Below the pieces are notes generated by a model, which made no database searches, was not told where the DNA came from, and worked only from the letters and a program-made list of their open reading frames with translations. From Chrysochromulina parva (taxonomy: Eukaryota; Haptophyta; Prymnesiales; Chrysochromulinaceae): 15,442 nt of DNA. Of the stretch, positions 9,501 to 14,900 are shown in pieces. The position numbers and the translations under genes are program-made. Location: contig PJAB01001313.1 in NCBI GenBank assembly GCA_002887195.1, forward strand, positions 1 to 15,442, in the 5' to 3' direction. Numbering within the stretch: the first letter of the stretch is position 1; each line of letters opens with the position of its first letter.

Positions 9501-11122
9501 CTGCCGCGCACGATGCCTCTCTGATGGCTCCGAGTGCATTCTGATTACCTCCCTCATCATTCTGATTACCTCCCTCATCATTCTGATTACCTCCCTCATC
9601 AGTCTGATTACCTCCCCCATCATTCTGATTACCTCCCTCATCAGGCGCGCTGCAACTCGAGCTCGATCAGTGGAAGCGGAGCGCCCGGGGGGGGAGCTAC
9701 CGGCCGCCCCCCCCGCCTCCCCCGCCCACCGACACAAATGCGGCGGGCGTCGTGGTGGGCGTCGCTGCGGCCCTCAGCAGCAGCGGTGGCGGGGGCGGCG
9801 GCAGCGGGGGCGGCGGTGGGGGCGGGGACGCCCCTCTTCCCGAGGGTGGACCGGCGGGCTTACCGACGACCCTGCTTGTCAAGGCTCGTGAACAGGCCAT
9901 CCACTCCGCCGAGGTCGAGAAGTGGAAGAATCGAGCGCAGTCGCTCGAGGCACGCGTCAAGGGCGCGACGGAGGCACGGAAGGCGTGGGGACTGCGCGAG
10001 GTGCGTGATGGCCCCTCTCATTAGCTATCGAGGAGCCATCTCGTTGATGGCCCCTCTCATTAGCTATCGAGGAGCCATCTCGTTGATGGCCCCTCTCATT
10101 AGCTCTCATTAGCTCTCGAGGAGCCTGGCCTTGCACAGCCTAATGACCACGGATGGCCTCTCATTGCGACTGAGTGTCTCCCTCATTGCGACCGAGTGTC
10201 TCCCTCATCAGGCTGAGCTCATTGAGAAGATGGAGGATGCGCAGCGGCAGCTCGCCGCACGTGGACGTCTGGACGATCTCGCGTATCTGCGCAACACGCT
10301 CGTCAAATACTTTGAGCTCGGCCCCGGAGCTTTCGAGGAGGTACACGGATGGCCACTGATTGCGTCCTGATTGCGTCCTGATTGCTTCTCAAGGAGGAGG
10401 TACACGGATGGCCACTGATTGCGCTTCGGATGGCGCCCCTCATCAATCCCTAGGATTGCGCCCCTCATCAGCCCCTCGGATGGCGCCCCTCATCAGTCCC
10501 TCCGATGGCGCCCCTCATCAGGTGTTCCCGTTGCTCGCTGGAGCTCTCGAGCTTTCCCCCGAAGAGGTGACACGCGCGCGCGCCGGCCATCTCGCTCATC
10601 TCGCCGGCGGCTCATCAGGCCTCATCAGCACGGAGACGCTGTGGGGTCTGATCAGCTCCTCCGCTGCCGCGCCCGCAACGGCGCCGGCCAGCGCGGCTGC
10701 TGGAGCGATGGGCGCGGGCGCCGCTCTACCGCCGCCGAAGCTCCTAGGCGCTGAGCTGCCGCCGTCCGCGACGGGCGCCGTGGCGGGCACCATGACGGGC
10801 GGCGCGACGGGCGCCGTGGCGGGCGCCGTGGCGGGCGCCGTGGCCGACGCGGCGGCAGCAGAGGCCGCGGCGACCAAGGAGAAGATGAATCGCATGAAGA
10901 AGCTTCTCGCGGCGGCCGACAAGCGCATCGAGCAGGCGAGTGCCACTGATTGCCACTGATGGCCAATGATGGCCACTGATTGCCTTTGATTGCCGCCTGC
11001 ATCACCTGACGAGCATGCAAATCGAGCAGGCGAGTGCCGAGGTCAAGGAGCGCGACGCGCGCATCCAGGCCCTTGAGGCGAAGCTCCGGCAGGCGGCTGG
11101 GAAGCCAACGCTCGTGGACTGA
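3566..11122 (+). CDS. GRIP-domain golgin, long coiled-coil trans-Golgi tether (16 exons)
   Basis: Reconstructed exons: 3566-4763, 4896-4987, 5065-5520, 5618-5916, 6006-6321, 6597-6695, 6852-7178, 7262-7654, 7776-7895, 7990-8506, 8732-8858, 8946-9421, 9645-10000, 10212-10340, 10522-10935, 11030-11122. They total 5412 nt, 1803 aa, and every junction keeps frame. The ATG in CCGTCATGG starts MDFFDKAK, followed by 11-residue repeats. LSRDELLVVAKREKEM (about 72-87) resembles the short helix of GRIP golgins. Residues about 90-1600 are mostly Ala/Glu/Lys/Gln coiled coil with Gln runs and a Pro/Gly-rich spacer in exon 13. The GRIP domain spans exons 14 and 15 (about 1611-1662): LDDLAYLRNTLVKYF with the conserved Tyr1617, then VFPLLAGALELSPEEV. 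GRIP domains bind Arl1-GTP at the trans-Golgi. About 140 residues follow: an Ala/Gly spacer and a short coil ending KPTLVD. The golgin call is firm for the GRIP region; which golgin this equals is not decidable here. Confidence 0.85.
3590..3655 (+). repeat. 33-bp in-frame repeat coding an 11-residue helical unit
   Basis: Two 33-bp copies (3590-3622, 3623-3655) encode AAAQAKMEEAK and VAAQAKMEEAK; a degenerate third, KAARESMDAGM, follows. Eleven-residue periodicity with Lys/Glu on one side and Ala on the other is typical of amphipathic helices that can lie on membranes. Together with the preceding MDFFDKAK this could be a vesicle- or membrane-contact segment, which is inference. Confidence 0.8.
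4764..4895 (+). mobile_element. Golgin intron 1: family B introner, 132 bp
   Basis: The donor is CCAAG|GTGACGA and the acceptor CCTCCTCACAG|GTGACGA, so GTGACGA (7 bp) is duplicated. After the duplication come five tandem 11-bp units (AATCTCAAACG, 4770-4824), then the family B segment CTGCATGCAAGTGCTCACC to CACAG. Phase 1. Length is a multiple of three and no stop occurs in frame, so retention would insert 44 residues. Confidence 0.85.
4770..4824 (+). repeat. 11-bp tandem array inside golgin intron 1
   Basis: Five copies of AATCTCAAACG, with a C in the first copy and a G in the third. This body is unlike the CTGAT-based arrays of the other introns. Confidence 0.92.
4928..4948 (+). repeat. CAG tract coding Gln7 in golgin exon 2
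   Basis: Seven uninterrupted CAG codons, followed by RQQR. A pure trinucleotide run of this kind is expected to vary in length between strains. Confidence 0.9.
4988..5064 (+). mobile_element. Golgin intron 2: family A introner with GC donor, 77 bp
   Basis: The first 23 bases of the intron (GCGAGCGCCGCGGCCGAGCT plus CCA) recur exactly as the first 23 bases of exon 3. The intron therefore starts CTGCAG|GCGAGC, a GC donor, and ends CCCTCATCAG. The middle is CTGATTGCG-type sequence. Splicing at the duplication boundary keeps frame (phase 0). The long exact duplication marks a young insertion. Confidence 0.88.
5323..5346 (+). repeat. CAG tract coding Gln8 in golgin exon 3
   Basis: Eight CAG codons follow a shorter CAG run and a Leu-Val-Val break, and precede NDESYRNEQ. 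Confidence 0.88.
5521..5617 (+). mobile_element. Golgin intron 3: family A introner, 97 bp
   Basis: Donor CTCAAG|GTGCTTGC, acceptor CCCTCATCAG|GCGAAG, phase 0. TGCATGC follows the donor directly, then CTGATGGCGT-type units. The last 47 bases are identical to those of intron 4. No clear target duplication remains between intron start and exon 4. Confidence 0.83.
5917..6005 (+). mobile_element. Golgin intron 4: family A introner, 89 bp
   Basis: Donor AACAG|GTGCGACTG, acceptor CCCTCATCAG|GGCACG. Exon 4 ends in phase 2 and exon 5 supplies the third base (AG+G, Arg), which fits the downstream frame. The body is TGATGGCGTC repeats. The 47-base tail matches intron 3 exactly. No clear duplication. 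Confidence 0.8.
6322..6596 (+). mobile_element. Golgin intron 5: compound CTGAT-repeat intron, 275 bp
   Basis: Donor AAGGAG|GTGATTGC, acceptor GACTGCCCGCAG|GCGAAG, phase 0. The 3' end is neither family A nor B. The exon end plus donor (from 6296) is copied again from 6372, a 76-bp period with about four mismatches in 65 bases, creating a second potential donor at 6398. GACCGCCCTTTGGACT also occurs twice. The middle is dense in CTGATTGCCT units. Confidence 0.75.
6696..6851 (+). mobile_element. Golgin intron 6: family A introner, 156 bp
   Basis: Donor CATGAG|GTGATGATG, acceptor GCCCTCATCAG|GTGACC, phase 0. Only GTGA is shared between intron start and exon start. The body holds repeated GAGTGCCT and TGATTGCCT units, with an imperfect copy of the 3' end (CCCCTCATCATTGAGTGC) just before the acceptor. 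Confidence 0.78.
7179..7261 (+). mobile_element. Golgin intron 7: family A introner, 83 bp, with diverged 27-bp duplication
   Basis: The intron begins GTGGGTGCTAAGCCTGTGAA and exon 8 begins GTGAGTGCCAAGTCTGCGAA, both followed by GGAGAAG: 27 bases with four mismatches. The acceptor is GTCCCTCATCAG. Phase 0. The divergence marks an older insertion. The exon copy keeps GTGAGT, a stronger donor than the one used. Confidence 0.87.
7655..7775 (+). mobile_element. Golgin intron 8: family A introner, 121 bp, with diverged duplication
   Basis: Donor CAAGCG|GTATGC, acceptor CCCTCATCAG|GCGACGG, phase 0. Just inside the intron, GCTGCGGCTCTGGACGAGGG parallels the exon 9 start GCGACGGCTCTGGAAGAGGG, offset by four bases from the donor. 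GGCACCATGATTGCCTCGGA occurs twice inside. Confidence 0.78.
7896..7989 (+). mobile_element. Golgin intron 9: family B introner, 94 bp, with about 46-bp duplication
   Basis: The first 46 bases parallel the first 45 bases of exon 10 (shared core GGCGCGTGCGAAGG) with several substitutions and one indel. The remaining 48 bases are the family B element: GCTGCATGCACGTGCTCATC to TTCCCCACAG. Phase 0. This intron defines the element boundaries most clearly. Confidence 0.88.
8507..8731 (+). mobile_element. Golgin intron 10: compound family A introner, 225 bp, with dead internal acceptor
   Basis: Donor CACGG|GTGTGCG, acceptor CCCTCATCAG|GACTCTC; exon 10 ends in phase 1 and exon 11 supplies GA. The exon end with donor (8475-8510) is copied at 8551-8586, a 76-bp period with one mismatch. 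Two further tails start CTCTTGATGAGCGATGATTG; the first ends CCCTCATCGG, a lost acceptor, and the second ends CCCTCATCAG. Confidence 0.8.
8859..8945 (+). mobile_element. Golgin intron 11: family B introner, 87 bp, with 37-bp duplication
   Basis: The intron start GTACATCCTCGCCCTCGAAC and 17 further bases recur as the start of exon 12 with one mismatch over 37 bases. The other 50 bases are family B (CTTGCATGCATGTGCCCATC to CCCCACAG). Phase 2. It is a multiple of three and stop-free, so retention would duplicate the segment YILALELQSAEL. Confidence 0.92.
9422..9644 (+). mobile_element. Golgin intron 12: compound family A introner, 223 bp
   Basis: Donor GCTCA|GTACGCTGCA, acceptor CCCTCATCAG|GCGCGCTGCA: a 10-base duplication with two mismatches; phase 1. 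The exon end plus donor (9396-9430) is copied at 9470-9504 with one mismatch, the copy reading GCACGC where the donor reads GTACGC. A TGATTGCGAC array lies between. The 3' half is five tandem 21-bp copies of the acceptor module. Confidence 0.85.
9538..9644 (+). repeat. 21-bp tandem array of the family A acceptor module (intron 12)
   Basis: Five copies of ATTCTGATTACCTCCCTCAT plus C. Copies 1, 2 and 4 end in CATCAT; copies 3 and 5 end in CATCAG. Only copy 5 is followed by G and continues in frame. Confidence 0.92.
10001..10211 (+). mobile_element. Golgin intron 13: family A-type intron, 211 bp
   Basis: Donor CGCGAG|GTGCGTGAT, acceptor CCCTCATCAG|GCTGAG, phase 0. The 5' half is a 39-bp tandem repeat, and the 3' half carries two CATTGCGACTGAGTGTCTCC-like units. 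No target duplication is visible. Confidence 0.8.
10007..10112 (+). repeat. 39-bp tandem repeat in golgin intron 13
   Basis: Units beginning GATGGCCCCTCTCATTAGCT start at 10007, 10046 and 10085. The third copy diverges after CATTAGCT, where CTCATTAGCT is duplicated. Each unit holds CTCATTAG, close to the family A acceptor CTCATCAG. Confidence 0.9.
10341..10521 (+). mobile_element. Golgin intron 14: compound family A introner, 181 bp, inside the GRIP domain
   Basis: Donor GAGGAG|GTACACGG, acceptor CCCTCATCAG|GTGTTC, phase 0. It splits the GRIP domain between FELGPGAFEE and VFPLLAGALEL. The exon end plus donor (10335-10364, 30 bases) is copied exactly at 10394-10423, giving a second potential donor at 10400. 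A 25-bp acceptor array fills the 3' half. Confidence 0.85.
10433..10521 (+). repeat. 25-bp tandem array of the acceptor module (intron 14)
   Basis: GCGCCCCTCATCA starts at 10433, 10458, 10483 and 10508, an exact 25-bp period. Copies 2, 3 and 4 read CATCAG, giving AGs at 10471, 10496 and 10521; only the last is followed by G. Confidence 0.93.
10936..11029 (+). mobile_element. Golgin intron 15: GC-donor intron with both splice sites in the duplicated target, 94 bp
   Basis: ATCGAGCAGGCGAGTGCC (18 bases) is present at both ends. Splicing from CAG|GCGAGT in the first copy to CAG|GCGAGT in the second restores one copy and keeps phase 0. Between them lies ACTGATTGCC-type sequence ending ACGAGCATGCAA, without a family A or B acceptor. 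Confidence 0.82.
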
Positions 11123-11148
11123 GTGAAGCCTACGCTCGTGGACTGAGA
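11101..11148 (+). repeat. 24-bp tandem duplication spanning the golgin stop codon
   Basis: GAAGCCAACGCTCGTGGACT plus GAGT is repeated with two mismatches at 11125-11148. The first copy contains the golgin stop (11120-11122); the second lies in the 3' UTR. Confidence 0.92.
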
Positions 11149-11445
11149 ACACTCGTCGTGGTCGTGTCTTGAGAAGCGTGGCACTTGAGGTCTTGAGTCG
11201 AGTCTTGAGGGGATTGAATTATGTGGTGACTGTGAAGTCTTCTCTGTGCATCACACGAAAGGGATGTTATAAACAAAACAGCCCCAAGAGCTGGCCAAGG
11301 CCGCGGCCGAGCTCTGAGACGTCCCATTCCTAGTGACACTGACAGTACGGGTCCGGGAGGGTGGGGCACGACAACACACGCCGCGAGGCCAGGCCTGACA
11401 TGGGCGCGTGGTACAGCGGAACGTAGGGGCGACGTCGTTTCATCT

Positions 11446-11464
11446 GTTTCCCCACAGGGGAAAC
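11446..11464. other. Perfect 8-bp hairpin with 3-nt loop
   Basis: GTTTCCCC, loop ACA, GGGGAAAC. The left arm and loop also look like a family B acceptor (TTTCCCCACAG|G), so it may be a decayed or cryptic 3' splice site rather than a structural signal. Confidence 0.55.
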
Positions 11465-11642
11465 GTCCGGGAAACGTCCGCGCTACAGTACACCGGATTA
11501 TGGTATGGGTTACATGCAAGTTCAGTCTGTATGCGAGCGTATCTCATGCATATGTGTATGCCCGCCCGCCGGCGCGCCTTGCTCGTCGAGCCTAGCGCGC
11601 TTCCGCCCAATATTGCGTTGCTCGCTCTAGAAGACAACCAAT

Positions 11643-11660
11643 CTAACGCCAAGGCGTTAG
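11643..11660. other. Perfect 8-bp hairpin with 2-nt loop
   Basis: CTAACGCC, AA, GGCGTTAG. It lies about 30 bp before an AATAAA-containing A/T-rich patch, so a role in 3' end formation is possible but unproven. Confidence 0.5.
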
Positions 11661-11688
11661 AACCCACCGTTTTGCGTAAGACAGGAAC

Positions 11689-11715
11689 AATAAAAATTAT
11701 AACAATATAAATATA
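11689..11715 (+). promoter_or_regulatory. A/T-rich patch with AATAAA and TATAAATATA
   Basis: AATAAA at 11689-11694 and TATAAATATA at 11706-11715 stand out in a GC-rich background. The latter lies about 205 bp upstream of the HECT start and could be its TATA box; AATAAA could instead be a polyadenylation signal for the golgin. Neither role can be settled from sequence alone. Confidence 0.4.
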
Positions 11716-11810
11716 CAGGGCACTCATGCAAGCGCGTCCCCGCTCCCCGGGGTGGCACGTCATTACGGTTCGTCGATTCATGCGTGGTTCGTCTACGCGG
11801 ACGGGGGTTA

Positions 11811-11861
11811 TTCACAGCCAATGATTGAAATTCATTAAATCGACACTCTTCACAGCCAATG
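11811..11861 (+). promoter_or_regulatory. Duplicated 13-mer with CCAAT boxes upstream of the HECT gene
   Basis: TTCACAGCCAATG occurs at 11811-11823 and 11849-11861, 38 bp apart. Both contain CCAAT in the + orientation, 59 to 109 bp from the HECT start codon, a plausible place for NF-Y-type elements. An in-frame TAA at 11836-11838 shows this is not coding in the HECT frame. Confidence 0.4.
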
Positions 11862-11919
11862 TTCACACACTCTCAGCAAGGAGAACGTGTGTCTCTTGGA
11901 GTGCATCTTGGAGCAGCTC

Positions 11920-14900
11920 ATGGCCGAGGCGCGCCTAGCGGTCGAGGCCTTGCGCACCTCATCGAATACGGAGCCGGTAGGCGAGGCAGCGGCGGCACGC
12001 CGCGAACCTGGGCGCGACATGTCAGCCTCCCTGCATGGCCAACCTCCGCGCTTTGAGCACATTGGCAAGCTCAGCTACATCAATGCCAATTATCGCGTCA
12101 CATTTTCCGAGGCCTCCGGAAAAGTTAATTTCTGGGTTGCGCCGGCAACGAGCCCGCTCCCAGAGATGCCCGTGCAAGTGTCTTGGAAGAGTTTGACTCA
12201 GGAGGAGTTCTCTCGATTGCCTCTCGCCATCGAGCGATGTGGCAATCGTTGCACAACCCTCGACCTCACGAAGCTCAAGTCCTGCCATCAGATCATCGAC
12301 GATGCTGTTCAGAGCATGGGCCGTCCACGGCCACGCAGGGCCGAGCCGGTGGGCGAGGCGGCGGAGAAGGCGGCGCCGGAGGTCGTGGCGGAGGCGCACG
12401 ATCCGACATCCACGCTGACGGCCGAGGGTGACGGCGACGGCGGGGGCGGCTTCGAAACGCGAGACGTCACGTTCGATCGCTTTCAGCCGAGGCTGCAGCT
12501 GCTCGACGGTGGCTCGCGGCTGGTGGCGACGCGGCACGATGGCAAGCCCCTCTACCCCTCTACCGAGGCAGCGGCGGCGATGGCGGAGGTGGAACGTCTC
12601 GCGGTGGCGGCGGAGGCGGCGCGTCTTGCCGCGGTGGTGGAGGAGGCGCGAGTCATGATGGGGCACCTTGCTGCGGGGGAGATCCAGGAGATCCAGGAGA
12701 TGCTTCACCAGCCCACGCCCGCGCCCACGGCCATCGATTGGCAAGCAGAGATGTTGAAGTGCATCGCTGAAGGCAAGTTGCCAAAGACTGCCAAGAACCT
12801 GATCCCTTACTCGATTGTGCGTTCCACCGCGAAGATGGGCATGAAGGACCCCATCATCTTCGCGGCGACGCCTCAGGCGTTGGGGTCGTTGGGAGTTCCA
12901 TCCACGTTGCCGGACAGGCGGGCGGCACTTCAAATTCTTCGAACGCTGGGCGAATACATATGCCTGGTTGACCCGGCGCACGTACATAAGTTCCAATACC
13001 ACCCCGGGCTGTACATGTCGAAACGTCGTTGCATGTCAGGCTCAAACAAACCGCAGCGCGCCAATTGGTTTGTCATCGCCGAGTCCTCGGTGGAAGCGTT
13101 CAAGGCCGCCGCCACGCACAACAAGCTTGATATGATGACCATTGCGCTCTCTGTGGCCAAGATGGATAAAGCCCGTCGCAGCGCGGAGCCCAAGTCGGAG
13201 CTTGCCGCGGACGAGGAGGTTGACTCTGCTGGGTCGAAGCGCGCCAAGCTCGATGGTGCGTGCGCGAACCTCGATGCGGAGGTGGAGATGCAGGACGTTC
13301 ATGCCGCGGCTCTCAGCGAGGAGATCTCACGGCTCTTGCAGCAGCTCCAAGCGGTTGAGGCGAAGCTGCTCGCCTCCGAAAAGGCGAGGGAAGCGGCGGA
13401 GCTCGGCATCGAGCGAGGGCTCCCCTTCACAGCTGGCGGAGGAGACGTGTTCACAGCTGGCGGAGGAGACGTGTTCACAGCTGGCGGAGGAGACGTGTTC
13501 ACAGCTGGCGGAGGAGACGTGTTCACAGCTGGCGGAGGAGACGTGTTCAAGGAGGTCGGGTCAGCGTCCAGTGCGCCAGACGCTTCCGGCCAGGTCACAA
13601 TGCGACAGCGCGCCTCTCTGATGACCTCTGATGACCTCTGATGACCAATGATGTCCTCGCTCATCAGGTCACAATGCGACAGCGCGCCAACAACGAAGCG
13701 TCGAGCCGTGAGGCAGCGGCGGCGATGGCGAAGGCGGACCGAGGCGCGCACCTTGCCTCCGCCGACATCGAGCCCGGCGCCTTCATGACGCGCTACATGG
13801 CCTTCCGGCAGTATGTCGAGATGATCTTGCAATTCGTGCCGAGCAAGACCGCACGCACCAAGCCGTGGCGACTGCTCGTGCGGCGCGCTGAGCTGGCGCG
13901 CGACGTGATCACGCACTTTGGCGACTTTTCGAAGATGAAGGCATTCCAACCGACCCAGGTCACCTTCATCGATGGCAACGGCAACGAGGAGGAGGGAGAC
14001 GACCTGGGCGGCCTGACCGAGGAGATGTTCTCGAGCTTCTTCAGCGAGGTACTGCTCTAGGACTGATGGTTTCTGATGACCTCTGTTGATGACCTCTGAT
14101 GATGACCTCTGATGGCCTCTCTGATGACCTCTGGTGACCTCTGATGACCGTTGATGGCCTCGCTCATCAGGTACTGCTCCAGGAGGCCGGCCTGTTCGAG
14201 AGCGTGAGGGAAGTGGGCATCGACGGCGGCGGCGGCAGCGGTAACCTCTCGATAGGGCTGCTGCCCTCGCCCACGGCACCAGCTGGCGACCTGATCGCGA
14301 TGGGCAGGGCGATGTGCAAGTGCGTGCTGGCCGATCGGCCGCTTGGGCGCGGCCTCGGCCGCTTTGTTTTCGAGTACCTCGTCGACGCGCACGAGCGGCG
14401 CGTCTTCCACGAGCCCTGCGCAGCGCTGAGGGCCCTCGCCGACTACGACCCGGAGCTGGCGCAGCGCTGGAGCCAGCTGCTCGTGAGTCCGCTCGAGGGC
14501 CTCACGCTCGACCTCTTCGACCCCGAGGCCGAGGACGAGGAGCTGCCTGCCAACCCCGAGGCGATCGGTCGCGCTATAGTGGCTGGCTGCCGGCACAAGC
14601 TTCTCACGTGTCGGTGGGCGGGGCTTGAGGCGCTTCGCCAAGGATTTGCGGACCAGGCCCTCCATGGCTTCGACCTGACGATGCAGCTGGGCGCGCTCTC
14701 GTCCGAGGAGCTGCTGCTCCTCATGCGCGGCAAGACCGAGATGAGCTCCGAGGATCTCCTCGATTGCTTCGAATGGCCACAGCCCAACTCGGCGCGCGCC
14801 GCGCAGGCGGGCTTCGTGTCCATCGGATCGGAGGTGCCGCGCTTCCTCTAATTGCACTTGATTGCACCTCTAATTGCATGCGTGTGCTCACCACGGCGCC

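Larger units (their letters stand above)
11123..11919. other. Intergenic region between the golgin and the HECT ligase
   Basis: This 797-bp stretch should carry the golgin 3' UTR and the HECT promoter and 5' UTR. No credible gene or tRNA is visible. It contains two short perfect hairpins, an A/T-rich patch with AATAAA and TATAAATATA, a tandem GGGAAACGTCC (11459-11480), a duplicated CCAAT-containing 13-mer, and a short coiled-coil-like open segment at 11285-11317. Confidence 0.6.

Noticed and set aside
9422..10521. CRISPR-like arrays of short regular repeats
   Set aside because: The 21-, 25- and 39-bp repeats are contiguous, without unique spacers, and lie inside eukaryotic introns.
11123..11919. 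Possible tRNA or other small RNA gene
   Set aside because: GTGGTACAGCGG resembles an A box, but no matching B box (GGTTCGAATCC type) or cloverleaf follows.
12022..13002. 326-codon minus-strand open frame opposite HECT exon 1
   Set aside because: It is antisense to a frame that continues across three introns into an intact HECT domain, and it has no family features.
13299..14857. Minus-strand frames of 326 and 266 codons opposite the HECT domain
   Set aside because: They run through introner repeats and the antisense of the catalytic domain, giving translated repeats such as RGHQRSSEV.
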